A stretch of 64,000 bases of DNA from Margaritifera margaritifera (lineage: Eukaryota > Mollusca > Bivalvia > Unionida > Margaritiferidae). This document shows positions 11,121 to 26,100 of this stretch, piece after piece (within the stretch, counting starts at the first letter, position 1; each line of letters starts with the position of its first letter). The notes under the pieces were generated by a model. The model worked only from the letters and a program-made list of their open reading frames with translations, did no database searches and was not told the DNA's origin. Position numbers and translations under genes: made by a program. The DNA is taken from assembly GCA_029931535.1 (NCBI GenBank), contig JAQPZY010001670.1:6534501-6598500 (forward strand). Reading direction: 5' to 3'.

Positions 11121-14100
11121 CTGAAGTAAAGAAAATGTGAAGATTTCTCACAAAGAAACAAATGCGTGTCCAAATCTGCATTTATATTTTCTACACAACA
11201 CCTAATAACCAAAATGCTATTGTTTGAATATGAATGCTTCCATAAGAGAATCAAGGCAGTTTTCTCTGTGGAGAAGAGTACAAATTTATACTGAACTGCT
11301 TCGACCATAAGGTCATCTGATATACCTTGTGCTTTTGATTGTTCAGTAAGCAACTTGCATTCATTTCGTATCAACTTAAGACAAAGAAGGTATAAGAGCA
11401 TCCCATGGGTCTAGTGTCAACAACTATACAACTCAGGCCATATACAGGAAAACCCTGCAAAGGGCCTAGTGTCAAACAAGCTACAACTCAAGCCATACAC
11501 AGAAAAACCCAGCCAAGGGTTTAGTGTCAAATAATATACAACTCAAGCCATATGGAGGAAAATTCTGCCAAGGGTCTAGTGTCAAATAATATACAACCCA
11601 GGCCATATACAGAAAAACCCTGAAAAGGGTCTAGTGTCAAATAATATACAACTCAAGTCATATACAGGAAAGCCCTGCCTAGGGTCTAGTGTAAAATAAT
11701 ATACAACTCAAGCCATACACAGAAAAACCCTGCCATGGGTCTAGTGTCATTAATATACAACTCAGGCCACACACAGAAAAACCCTGTCAAGGGTCTAGTG
11801 TCAAATAATATACAACTCAGGCCATATACAGTAAAATCCTGCTACAACATGCCTTGTTATAACATGAATTCAGATATAAAACAGTTGTGGCGGTGCTCCC
11901 AAATTTTTACAGCCTCTTCAATTTTTCCTGAATAATTTTTTAATTACTACAAAGTTTTATTGACACACTAAATAAAAAGCTTTATTTGTTAATCTGACAA
12001 GATGTATTGTATTACTGAATAAATAAAATTGTCTTTCTTTGAATGAATACAGATATTAAAAGTTTTTATTTGTGAATATTCATTGCAAATCTGTCAATAG
12101 GACATCACTAGACTTTGTTGTTAGCTTGTCATTTTTTAAAGCAGCCAGCTCTTTAAAAATAGCTGATAAGGTCAAAGGTGATCTGTGTCAAAAGAACAGT
12201 GATGGAATTCCAATGAATTTTTCAAATGATGATGTTACAATGTTGCTCAAGGTGTGTCAAAAGAACATTGATGGAATTCCAATTAATTTTTCACATGATG
12301 ATATTACAATGTTACTCAAGGTGTGTCACAAGAACAGTGATGGAATTCCGATGAATTTTTCACATGATACAATGTTACTTGAGGTTTTAATTCTTCTTTA
12401 TGCAGATGATACTGTCATATTAACTGAGAATGAAAAAAAACTCCAAGAGAGTTTAAACTGGTTTCTACTATACTGCAAGGACATCAAACCATAAAATATC
12501 TGCTGAAATTGATTGATCGGATAAAATTCCATATGAAGAAAGAAAATGTACCAAATGTCAGAATAACATTTTGAGTGACGAATTCCATTACCTCTTTGAG
12601 TTTGAAATTCTCTAGGGAGACTAGACTAAATCTGATTTGGAAATATTGATATACATGTCAGAATATTTTGAAATATCAACAATGAATAACAGGTACAAAG
12701 AAGGGCTGTTCCAGTAAAACAAACTTGGGATCCAGGGAAGATACTTTCAATCTGGAGTAGCCACCCATTGATGAAATTTTGAATTTGTATTCATATCATA
12801 TGAACTATATGAATAATCTGAGTACCAAGGTATATATTTTTAATAATCTGTCTTCCCTTGTTTAAATGGAACAGCCCTAAAATAACTGTGAACAATTTAA
12901 GCATATTTCTTAGCAAACAAATTAGAAACTGAATGTAGGTCTCAACAGCTACATATGCTGATTTCACACTTCAATCGACTGCGACTCTTTTTATATACTA
13001 AGTGAAATATATCACAAAAGTTTTAATTTAAATTACTGATATTAGTCTCATATGGAAATGACACTGAGCATCTGAAAGGTGAAATTCACTTTTCTTTAGA
13101 TACTCTTAGGACTTGTACTGTTGAGATAATCCATCTCCCTCTCTTTCTGATTTTCTGTCTCTTTTTTTCTTCTCTTTTCTCTCTTATTTATATTACACTA
13201 TGATGACCTCCTATATAACAGAACATTGATTGTACTTACCTCATATGCCACATATGTATGGCCTGATCATGATTTTTTCAGTGAGTTTTTTTTCTTCTTC
13301 TGTTTTGTTCAGATAATTGTTAATCTAATTTGCACTAAACAATCAACAACAAAGCTAATAATTCTTCTTTGTGTTTGTCTTTAATGAATTGCATACAACT
13401 GTTTTTCACTGTCGGGCAAACCATACATCACCAAAGTTTGCTCAATCAACCAGCATACACACCTGTGCAGCAAACAATGACATTGCTGAAATAAGTCTAT
13501 CATTCAAATTGATAAATTAATTTATTTACCTACATAATTTAAAGGAATGATAACGGTTGCTGTTTTATTTGTAAATTTTGTCCAATATATAACCACTTGA
13601 CTCTTCCTATGATTTCATTACAAAATGCATCTTTTGTGTTAAACAAAGTTAATGTGCTGTAGGTGGTAATTTGTTTTTCTTGGCTTTAAACTGCCAAACT
13701 TTGGCTGACTAGTTGCTCAGACAGATTAAGTGCTAACAGAAATAACTTGTGTCATACACCTGGAATGTAAACAATCCTAGGTAAAAATGAGGTAAGGTTA
13801 TTTGAGGTGATATGCTGGTAGCTTGCACGAATTAGTTTTGGATGTGAAATTTCTAGTTTCATTATTATCTAAATAACAGGAAACAAAAATGATAATAATG
13901 AAGTTGGCACTATGCTAACAAGTCTTGTATCAGATTATTACATGAAAATGTTTTACGTTGAGCATTCCCTTTAACAAGGTAGATCTAACCATTTTGCTGT
14001 GTTGCTCTTTTCTGCTTTCAACAAAGTGATAGGAAACAGTAGCTCAATGTAGCTTATCAGTAAGTAAATATGAGATACCTAAAACACTATTGTTACTCTC

Positions 14101-17100
14101 CAGTCCAAATCAAAAGATAAAAAGATATGATACCAGGTACTAATGGTTTTTGTTTATTGATTCATGACAGAAAACATCACACTCATCCAAACTTGATAAA
14201 TACCAGTGTGTTAACATGTAGACAGTTTAAAAAAAGGATGGTAGATTATCTGACTTCAAAATTGACTTACATTGACACCCTCTACAAAAATCCTGGAATT
14301 ACAAGTTATTTCCATTGTACAATAAAACTAACCATACCTGCATTTTGTCTCCTTCCTTCAGTGTGGTGTTATGCCTGTCTATCTCAACAGTTACCTCCCC
14401 TTTTAATAAGGTGATGCTGGTGTTCTTCAGGTCACTATGTACAAAGTTCTCCAGGAAAAGACCTGTAACAGAGGCTACATATTAAATGTTATCCCTGTGG
14501 ATTTTGAAAACATAATGTGGATTTCTGTGACCATTCTCATCCATTCATGCATCTTTCAATCTTACTAATTCACAAATATAATGTATGTTCATAAAGTATA
14601 TATCAATGAGAGAGAACACCACATTAGCTTGTACCCTCTTGAAAGCAAATTACCCAAACACAAACTGTCCTCATTTGTCATTCACAAAGACTAGCACACA
14701 TAATTACATCTGTGCAAATTTGCATCATATTTTATTTGTGCATGAAATTTTTAATTAGAATAAACCTATTAAACATCAGGTAAAAGATTTAACCATAAGT
14801 ATGTCAAAGCATTGATGATGGTGCCAATGAATATGAAAAAAAAAAAAGAAAATTGCCGCTAGGATATGGAGGTATATCCAGGGTTGAAGACAAACCAGCA
14901 GAAATTTTATTTAAAAGGTGCAGGTTGGGAGATAATCAAAGTAAATGATAAGAGAACTAGATTTTTTGTTTGTTTGTTAGAAAGGTGATCATGTGAGGAT
15001 TAACTAGGGTAGAGGTATATCTGGGAGGTGGTGGTGGAGAGAGAGAGCATGTCTCGAAACAATAATCAACAAGATTTTCTGGTACACTGGTCCCTGGAAA
15101 TTTGACACTACATTATAAATGAAATATCTCTATCAGATATATAAATATGATTGTTATATAAAATTCCCTCACAATTTATCTCAACATATGAAAAACATGA
15201 GTCCTGTGAAGGGACTGATGCTCTACTGGCTGAAAAGAATTTCCAGGAATTCAAGATAAGAGCATTTATTCCTTTTAACTACAGAGTGTGGAAACCATCT
15301 TTGATATTCTTCAGCGATAACATGATTTTTAAATTAGCTGCTGTGGTGGACATATTGGAAGTCAGATTGGCAACATTTTCATTTAGGACCAACAAGGCAT
15401 TATAAGAAGTCATTTGGTGGAAACCCCCATGTTGATATGACTTTCCATTTTGGACGAGTAACAATTTTCAAGATGACTGCCATGGTGGCCAACTGGATAT
15501 CAAATTGACACCATTTCCATTTAGTACCAACTAAACTTTATAAGAAGTCTTTTAGTGTAGCACAATGTCAATACGAGCAGCCATTTAGGAGAAGTAGTGA
15601 TAACAAGATTTTCAAGATGGCCATATTAGAAGTCAGATCAGCACCAGTTTAATTTATGACCAACTAGACATAAGAAGTCTTTCAGTGATAATCCCATGCT
15701 GATATGACCATTAATGCAGGAGAAATACAGAGATGCTGCCAGAAATTTTCTTAAGAGGGGGAGGTCCCCCACACCTACCTTCAGAGGGGGGGGGGGAATC
15801 ATCGGGGGAGGGGGGCAAGGGTAAACTAAGCCGAATGGTAGATGATGGGTGACAACATTATTATAAGGTGTAGAAACACCTAATTTAAAACAAGCATTTA
15901 ATGATTTTGTATCACTTCTTTGAGAATAAATGTAAGGTAACTGCATACCTAATTGTTGCTCAGATGGTAAATATTCTTCTTTGTTTCTTATCACTGCCCT
16001 TCAAATATGGCTTTGCAAACTGAAAATAATTTACTGGACCACACACACAAACATCTGTATAGTCATCAGTTTATTTATTGTTTCAGATGTTAGCCCACAG
16101 GCCTTTGAAACTCTATCACTGTAGTAGGAAAATGACAGAATATCTTAGAGAAAAAAAATGGGAAAAAAAAATACTTAATCCGAATTATATATCTGTATAG
16201 GATTTTATTTTGTTTTGTTCTCAGATATTCTGACATTTTCTTACTACAGTGATAGAGTTTTAAAAGTCTGTGGTTACCCTATTTCGCCGAGTAGTGTGAA
16301 TTTTGCATTGAGAACTGAATCACCTTTCACAATCAGTTTTTCGTAAAGGCAAGAACTGCTGCAATTATGACCAGTCTGAATAGATTCGGGAACTGGTTTT
16401 CAGGTATCCAAAACACAATTTTCCACAATTCAGGCATGTTGTTCCTTGGATATTTCTGTCGATGTATCAGAATTTCTGCATGGCCTAAACTGTAGTAAAC
16501 GACATCATGCCGGTTATTTCTGTATCACAGCTTTCTGCGCTATGTTCAGTTGGCAACAAACTGTCAAATATTTCATCTTCCCTAGTTTCGTGCTTAACAG
16601 ATGACCTTTCCATCTCGCTGAGTTTCCTAAAGAAATCTGTTATATTTTGTTTCAACATAACACATTACTGTCGCGCTTTAGACATTTCGATCGATGGATC
16701 AATTTACTACACTGCCCCAGGAAACAATTCAATCGGAATACCTCCATAGTTTCTGCAATACTCCATACTCATAAAGGTGCTTGTATTCAAACAATATTCT
16801 CCATAGATATAGTATTAATTGAGATCATGGAGAAAAGTAAAAAAAGACGATCTGATCAACCTAATTAAAAAACAAAAAATAAAAAAGTCGCGCATTGGGT
16901 ACGAGAAGTTGCGGGAAGCACAGATAACTTGCGTGATCTTTCCCCCATTGGCTTTTAAAAGTTGCATGACTCTCTATCATTTTTGCGAGAAACCCGCGAT
17001 CCCGTGGCCTGGCAGCATCTCTGGAAATAGTGATAAAAAGAATTTCAAGGTGGCTACTGTGGCAGACATATTGGATTTCTGAGCAGCACCATTTTCATTT

Positions 17101-20100
17101 AGGACCAACTAGACATCATAAGTAGTCATTTGGTACAAAACCCATGTTGATATGACCATTCATTCAGGACAAGTAGCTTTTACAATAATTTCAAGGTGGC
17201 CATATTGCATGTGCAAGTGGCACACTTTATATTTAGGACCAAATAGACAACACAAGAAGTCTTCAGTGGAAACCCCATGGCAATATTACTTTTCATTCAG
17301 GAGGAGTAGCATTAACAAGAATTTCAAGCTCGCCACTGTGGTGGACATATTGGACATCAGATTGGCACTATTTTCATTTAAGACCAACTAGACATCATAA
17401 TAAGTCTTCTGGTGAAAACCCCATGTCAGTATGATTTTCCATTCAGGAGGATTAGTGATAACATGATTTTCAAGATGGCTGCTGTGGCGGTCATATTTGA
17501 TGTCAGATTGGCACCATATTTATTTAGGACCAACTAGATATCATAAGAAGTCTTTTAGTGAAAACCCCATGTTGATATAACCATCCATTCAGGGAGGAGT
17601 TGCAATAACAAGATTTTCAAGATGGCCACTGTGGCTGCCATATGTCCGAGCAGCACCATTTTCATTTAGAACCAACTAGAACATGGGATGAATGTGTGTG
17701 CAAAGTTTCATGGCAATCCTCCGAGTAGTTGAAGAGGAATAGCAATAACAAACTTGTGCTAACAGACAGATGGATAACAGACCACAGACAACAGACCATC
17801 CCATAAACTCTCCTGGTCTATGACAAGTAGAGCTAAAACTAAAGTAGTAATTTTAAGTTTTAATTTTACAACAGGAGAGTATTAAGTATTATGAATGGAA
17901 TCGCAGATATGTCAAGAAATTCAATGTAACAGATATACTGTAATACAAAATGAGCTCACTTATGTAGTTAACATATATGTCAGCTTGTGAATGTTGATTC
18001 ATATACATATTGAAAATATAGAGGGGAAAGAGAAGTGTTGAGTACATAGTCGCTATAATGTACATTAATATTGATGTGATTAATCCTCTTTCCTAAACCA
18101 TATACATGTATATAGGATCACTTTCTCAGCATAAAAATAACAAAATCATTTATACAAACGCAATGTTGTGAGCAAACACCTGCAGAACGCAACCAGTACC
18201 ATGATTTTTAGGCAAAATATGCATTTCAACACAACTATGAATGACCGTATTGCAAAAACATATAAACACCACTGACCTTGATTTAATCCTTTGTAAACAT
18301 GATCACTTAAGAGGGTCTGCCAGCAAAGTGCAAATTGTTCTAAACAACACTGCTAAGAAAGACTGTATTGCAAAAACAGACAAACAACACTGATTTTTAT
18401 TTAATCCTTTTGTAACCATGACCGCCTAAAAAGTAAAGACTGTTCTAAGAAAATAAAACATAATGAAGCTTGATACTGGTTTTCTAAATGTTACAGGTCA
18501 TGCATGTAGTGTCATTTGTTATAGACTGTAAAGCAGACTAAAGTACATGCCACTTACTGTAATTGTAGTGCCGAAGTCATGTGAATACCCACTGAGATTA
18601 ATCATTCTTTCTTCAAAGGGAATAGTCATGGACGTAATTAGTCATTTTAAAGGTTTGTATTGTTTCCATATCATTTGTGAAACCTGCACAACACTGATAA
18701 TGTCATAATAAGAAATCTTTTTAAAGGGCTTCAGTGTAGCTGTCGAGTAAATTGTTTGTCTTTAGAGTTAATCCGTAATGCCTGGAGTGAATGAAGTCTT
18801 TGTCCTCGTCTTTAATACTAGTAAGGGATAATCATATTCCAGATTTGATTGTCATTGTTAAAGGGTTGTGTTGTTTTTTGCTTTTTTGATGTTAGTGATT
18901 ACAACCCACACCAAGCTGTCATCTGTTGACCTTAGTGCAGCCAGTTACACCCTTTGTTAATAGAGTTAGTCCATTTATGTCATCGGTGAATAAAGCCTTC
19001 AGCTGTTGTCTCTATATAAATTTATTCTGTTTCTGAATGAGTTCATTATGTCTTTTGATTTCGTTTATTGGCACACACACACATACACATATATATATAT
19101 ATTCCATATTTACCCAAAGTCTGATCATAACCACTACAACTGATCACTGATAACATTAATACCATCATAACAATGGCAGAACCTCCAACGAAAAAGAGAA
19201 AAATGCTAACACTGGAGGAAAGAATGAATGTAACTGAAAGAAGTAAAGTTTACTTATGGACATGATAAATAAATATTACCTTAGACAATTTTGCAATTCA
19301 TATGTTAATACATGTATCTGTGATCTTCAAATATAAATGTGAATGTTTTATGATAGATGTATATCTATACTGCTATATAAAATTATTTTCAGTTGAATGC
19401 ACGCTGTAATTTTTACAAGAACTATGAAAAAAGAATACATATACAGTGATTGTGTGTATTTTTCCTTCTAAAACTGTGTTGAATTTTGACCTTGGAAACT
19501 GGTCCTTTGGAAAAACCTATCATGAGAGACTTCTTTTTGTTTGCAGAAGGGGTGGTCTCTTGTGAGGGGAGTTAATCTTAGATGTTTGCATGGATTCCTG
19601 GGCCTCTACCTACCCCCACCCCACCCTCCTACCCCGAGGCCCTGCTCCTTGAGTAACAACTTGGAAACCATTGAGTTCAGCACCCAAGGGAGCTGTGGTG
19701 GCACAGTGGTTAAGATGATGGATGCACAACAAGAATGCTGCAGGTTTGAGTCATAACCATCTGATCAGTCTGGATTGACAACCCAATTTCTCATGATTTT
19801 TTTAAAGCTCATGGATTTATTTGTTCTTTGTGATTAAATTTGGAAGTGATTTCTCTCCTTTCCTAGACCATATATATATATATATAAGAGGAAAGCATAT
19901 TGGGTTCTTATATTGGTTTTTATTAACAGCTAAAAATACAGAATACATATTTAAAATAATCTCTGAGTGATGGCACAGAATATATGAAACCCCTTAAAAG
20001 TATGCACAATACATGTGATAACATAGAAACAACTTATGTTTCAGGCATTATAATATAGCAATACTAGCAACTGTCAAATTCTATTTATTCAAACATATCT

Positions 20101-23100
20101 AACTTGAATTACAAATGTAGTGAAGTTTTTAGCAATAATTCCCTGTAAATAAACTTATAAATTTGGACATGGTTTTTACAAGAAATATATTCTTTTTTAA
20201 ACAAAATCATTTTCTTGCACACAATTGAATATGTAAAGAAATTTTGATATTTAAATATATTTATTTGCCTGGATTAGAGATGCTGTATGTTATTTAGCCA
20301 AAGGTTATATATTTCCACACAGCTTTCATCCTTGGTAATAACCTCTTCATTTATAAGATTGTTTTTTCATTGGTATTTGGCAGACATATTTGATGGTGGA
20401 TTGGCATAATTTGTAAAAATTTTAAAGCTCTTTATGCCAGGATGCTTTCTGTCAAATTTGGTCAAATTCTGTTGAATGGTATTTGAAAATAAATTGCTTT
20501 TAGTTTTTTTTCTTGTTATTAATGGCAGCCATATTTGATGGTGGCTTGACTTTATGTGTAGAAAATTGAAAGCCATCTAAGCCAGGTGCTTTCTGTAAAA
20601 TTTGGTCAAATTCTGTTGAGGAGTTTTAGAGATTGAAGTTGTTTAAAACTTTTTTCTCTTTTTAGTGTTGGTGGCCATATTTGAAAGACCTTCATGCCAG
20701 GATGTTTTCTGTCAAATTTGGTTACATTCTGTTAAGCGCTTTTTGAGAAGTCCTATAAATGTTTTTCTATCTTTAGTAATGGCAACTGTATTTGATCATG
20801 GATTGGCATCAGTTGAACCAATTTGTTAGAATTTTATGCCAGGGTGCTTTCAATCAAATTTGGTCAAATTCTGTTTAGCAGTTTTTGAAAAGTAGTATTT
20901 TAAAGGTTTTCCAATTTTTAGTAACATTGGCCATATTTAATGACAGATCAGCATCCTTTGAACAAACTTTAAAGAGCTTCATGGCAGGATGCTTTCTTTC
21001 AAATTTGGTCAAAATATGCTTAGCAGTTTTTGAGAAGTTGTGATGAAGCATGATGTATGACAGGCAACACATGATGAAAGACCATATCATAAGCTTACTT
21101 GTCCTTATGGTTAGGTAAGCCAAAAAGGAACTTTTGAAATCCCAAAATGGTGACAATATAGGTGATCAAAGCATGCTTTTATTATTCCACATGGTAAATC
21201 ATTGGAATTAATTTGCATTGTCATCAAATTATCATGTACAATTATACTTACCAGGAAAATCTGCAACAAAGACGACCTCTGCATTGCTTGAGGTTTCCAT
21301 TAGATTTTTCTCAATCTCACTCAGTTTGGTGCGCCAGTCAGATAGATCAACTAATAAAGGCATGACCCATGGTGTCTTTCTGAACAAATTCCAATCAGCC
21401 GTTAACATGTCAACTCTGGGATCATACATTCTGGAAAAACAAGTCATACCACTATAAAACTAGATATACAGACCGGCCAACCCTAGCAAGACCTTCTCAG
21501 TATATCAGTCAAAATCTGTTCGCAAGTTACACCACCTTTCAGTAAGGTGTAACGAAATATCATTTACTACTACTGTCAACATTGAAACGTGCATTTAATA
21601 AGTTCAGAAGTGTGATCTAAGACTAATGCAGCAAAGGCAAACACTATGTTCAACTAAAAGAGTTGTAAAGTACACTAAGATCTTAATTACGTTCAGTACA
21701 GTTCAAAAACTGCAGTTCCAAACCCCATGGAGCTCAAAGGCCTCTTGCTAGATATCTCAACTTGACATAATCTTTAGGTTTCTTTTTCAACTTCAAGTGG
21801 TGATGGCAATCATCTCTCATGCCATAAGACATACTCAAATCAACACACAATGTCCAATAAATGTTATTGCTGTCTTTCCTGCATTTTCCCCAATCATCTG
21901 AATATTCCTTTTTATACTTCTATGCTGACTGTTTACACTTTGAAACTTTTATGCTGACTGTTTACACTTTTTATACTAATATGCTAACTGTTTACACTTT
22001 TCATACTTTTATGCTGTTTACACTTTTTATACTTCTATGCTAACTGTTTACACTTTATATACTTCTATGCTGTTTACACTTTTTATACTTCTATGCTGAC
22101 TGTTTACACTTTTAAACTTCTATGCTGACTGTTTACACTTTTTATACTACTATGCTGACTGTTTACACTTTTTATACTTTTATGCTGACTGTTTACGCTT
22201 TTTATACTTCTATGCTGACTGTTTAAACTTTTTATAGTTTTATGCTGACTGTTTACACTTTTTATACTTCTATGCTAACTGTTTACACTCTTTATACTTC
22301 TATGCTGACTGTTTACACTTTTAAACTTCTATGCTGACTGTTTACACTTTTTATACTTCTATGCTGACTGTTTACACATTTTATACTTTTATGCTGACTG
22401 TTTACACTTTTATACTTCTATGCTGACTGTTTACACTTTTTATACTTCTATGCTGACTATTTACACTTTTAAACTTCTATGCTAACTGTTTACACTTTTT
22501 ATACTTCTAAGCTGAATGTTTACACTTTTTATACTTCTATGCTGACTGTTACACTTTATATACTTCTATGCCGACTGTTTACACTTTTCATACTTCTATG
22601 CTGACTGTTTACACTTTTTATACTTCTATGCTGACTGTTTACACTTTTTATACTTCTATGCTAACTGTTTACACTTTTAAGAGTCTTATTGTTCCTTTTG
22701 CTTTCAAAGTGTTTTTGTTTGTTCGATGCCATTTCTAGACAATGCTTTAATCAGCAGCTTGATCATACAGGCATTTTGCAGGAAAAATATGGGTAGTTTA
22801 AGCATCTGAGGTACAACTGTAAAAGTCAGGCTGATTAACTGACCAATTCCACCGAATCTAATATGAAACCCGGTTCCAGATCAAACAAGGACAAGCCAGT
22901 TTCTGCATTTGACCGCAACAATCATACTTTCGTAATTTTTGCTATTATTCCGTAAGTATGAAATTTAAGGGTCATTTCAGTAAGACTTATGGTCACATCA
23001 TGATGGTTAGTAGGTCCGGATATAGGGCAAAAGAATTAACTGCAACATTGGACCTTGGTTGCATTAGCAATGGCAAGTGATTCATAAAAATGTATACTGT

Positions 23101-26100
23101 CCACACAGCTGCTGGTGTGGACGCTTGATATAAATTTGACATCTGCCAATTACTGACAGCATGAGAGCTGGCATCAGCATAAAAAACTAATCCATTTCAG
23201 CAAATCATTACCAAAAGCCAAAATGTGACAGAACTTTTCTTTAGTTAAGAATGACTGAAAGAATCAAAAGCATTCTCACAGACAATAGAATGATCAGGGA
23301 TATCCTAGGGTCTAAATGATTCACAACAAGCACTTACTGTAGATTCCAATGTTGTCACCTATATGACAGCTAGAATTAAAAATTTTTTAATACTACTTGC
23401 ATCTTTTTGTGAGTGGAGAAAAAATCAACTTGCAAAATCCTATTTCTATAGGACACTTTTTTTTTTTTTACAAGTTACTGTTATTACCTATACTATAATC
23501 CAGAAGTTTTGGAATAAGAAGGAACTACAATACTTTTTTTATCAGTTTCATTTGTAATTTTTATTACCATTTTGAATTAACAAAACTAGATGTACAACTG
23601 AATTGTTTTTCTTGTTTGTAAATTAAGTCTGATTTATACACATGCATCATTGTTTACATTTTTATTTGGATGATGAAAGATTCAAGTCGAATTTATACAC
23701 ATGCATCCATGTCTACATTTTTATTTGGATGATGAAAGATTCAAGTCTGATTTATACACATGCATCCATGTTTACGTTTTTATTTGGATGATGAAAGATT
23801 CAAGTCGAATTTATACACATGCATCCATGTCTACATTTTTAATTGGATGATGAAAGATTCAAGTCTTATTTATACACATGCATCCATGTTTACATTTTTA
23901 TCTGGATGATGAAAGATTCATGAGCAATCAGCCTAACCAGATTGAAAAAGAATGTATCAAGGGCAACCATTTAGATTTTAGGGGATGGTCAAGATATATG
24001 GCACAAATATGTGTGATCCTACAAAAATATTAGCAGAGCAAAAGAGATATCTACAGGCAAAATCAACCCTTATATAATAGTAACACAAATATAGAGTTGT
24101 CCCTAGAGTAAAAACACAGGCCAAATCAACTCCCTTATAATAGTAACACAGAGAGTTGTCCATACTGTAAAAACACAGGCCAAATCAACACTCCTATAAT
24201 AGTAACACCGAGTTGTCCATACTGTAAAAACACAGGCCAAATCGACCCTCAGATATTAGCAACACAAGCATAGAATTGTCCCTAGTGTAAAAACACAGAC
24301 CAAATCAACTCTCTTATAATAGTAACCCAAACAGAGAGTGGTCCATACTGTAAAAACAAATGCCAAATCAACACTCCTATAATTGTAACACAAATCTAGA
24401 GTTGTCCCTAGTGTAAAAATAGAGACCAAATCAACCCTCATATAATAGCAACACAAACATAGATTTGTCCCTAGTGTAAAAACACACACCAAATCAACCC
24501 TCATATAGTTGCAACACAAACTGAGTTGTCTGAGTGTAAAAACACAGGCCAAATCAACCATCATATAATAGTAACACACATCTGGAGTTGTCCTAGTGTA
24601 AAAACATAGACCAATCAACACTCCTATAATAGTAACACATTTCTAGAGTTGTACCTAGTGTAAAAAACAAAAACCAATTCAACCCTCATATAATAGTAAC
24701 ATATTTCAGAGTTGTCCGAGTGTAAAAAACATAAACTAATTCAACCCTCACATAATAGTAACACATTTCTAGAGTTGTACCTAGTGTAAAAAACAAAAAC
24801 CAATTCAACCCTCATATAATAGTAACATATTTCTAGACTTGTCCGAGTGTAAAAAACATAAACTAATTCAACCCTCACATAATAGTAACACATTTCTAGA
24901 GTTGTACCTAGTGTAAAAAACATAAACCAATTCAACCCTCATATAATAGTAACACATTTCTAGAGTTGTACCTAGTGTAAAAAACATAAACCAATTCAAC
25001 CCTCACATAATACTAACACAAAAGTGCAAGGCTACTCAGGATGCATGTACAAAATAAATGTAACTATTAGTATGCAGCAAGAAAATGTTCTTGCACTTTT
25101 CTAATTGCTGTAATCTTCAACTCATCACCTTCTAGTCATTACTCCTTTGTGTGAAAATACTAACCTCCCTTAAGCACATCTTATGGTTTGAATTCTTGAC
25201 CTGATGTATCATGGGAAGATTTTTTAGACCTATAAATGTACACAGGCTTGATGAAACATCATATGCTCTTTCTTTACAAATCCATAAGCCAATGACTATA
25301 TGTAAAATGTTGAGAAACAGAACTTATTAAAATAGTAATCATTCTCTTATATGATAACATTTAACACCCCTGACAAAAATGATGAAAATGACGTAACTGT
25401 TCAGAAAATAATACAAGACCTGCATTTGTATCCTGGATGTATGAACCTTTGTTGGAAGCATTTTTTTAGTGACCTCTAGACATCAAAGAAAAACTTGACC
25501 AACTCCAGGTTGTACTATTGCAGATGGTCAGCTAAGACTGTTTTCCACTTTTTCTTTGACATTGACAATGACATTGTTTCAAAATCTTCAAGAAAAGAGC
25601 TTAAGGGGTTTAAATCTTGAACAAAAGACTTCATAACTTGCTGTGTAGTAACAAAAGACATATGCAAATCTGTGCAAAAAATTTTGCTCCTGGTTGTTTC
25701 ATGTAGTATACATGTTTTTTGAATTGTTAGTGAAAAAAAGATTCATACCTGTAAACTAATATATTACTTGAACTGCTAATTAGAATATCAGGATCCTACC
25801 TAGTCTCTTTTTCTCATTGTTCATACTGATTAGTACTTAAAAAATAATTCTAGCGAGTTGTTCTTTTCAAAACAGAAATAGCTTATATATACCTGGCTCA
25901 TGGCCATGTCACATTAGGAGAGAGTATCTATATTGTTTATATCTACCTGGCTCATGGCCATGTCACATTAAGAAAGAGTGTCTATATGGCTTATATCTAC
26001 GGAGTTCACAGCCATGTCAGATTAGGCCAGAGTATCTATATGACTTACATCTACCCAGCACACAACCATGTCACATCAGGAGTGAGTATCTATATGGCTT

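Larger units (their letters stand above)
15285..17830. repeat. Long-period repeat family F3 (about 145-bp units), block 1
   Basis: Units share aacaagattttcaagatggc, then cactgtggcggccatattgg, cagattggcaccattttcat, ttaggaccaactagacatca and taagaagtctttcagtgaaa, ending ccccatgttgatatgaccat. At least seven units are visible on the two sides of a hAT insertion (15728-17023). The block ends with a unique tail (tgcaaagtttcatggcaatc to ctcctggtctatgacaagta, then gagctaaaa) that matches the tail at 39210-39360. A tandem core with a fixed 3' tail suggests a Helentron-like non-autonomous element. Confidence 0.8.

Noticed and set aside
10390..11845. CRISPR-like array (regular repeats)
   Set aside because: Units are contiguous with no unique spacers, and the genome is eukaryotic. 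These are minisatellites.
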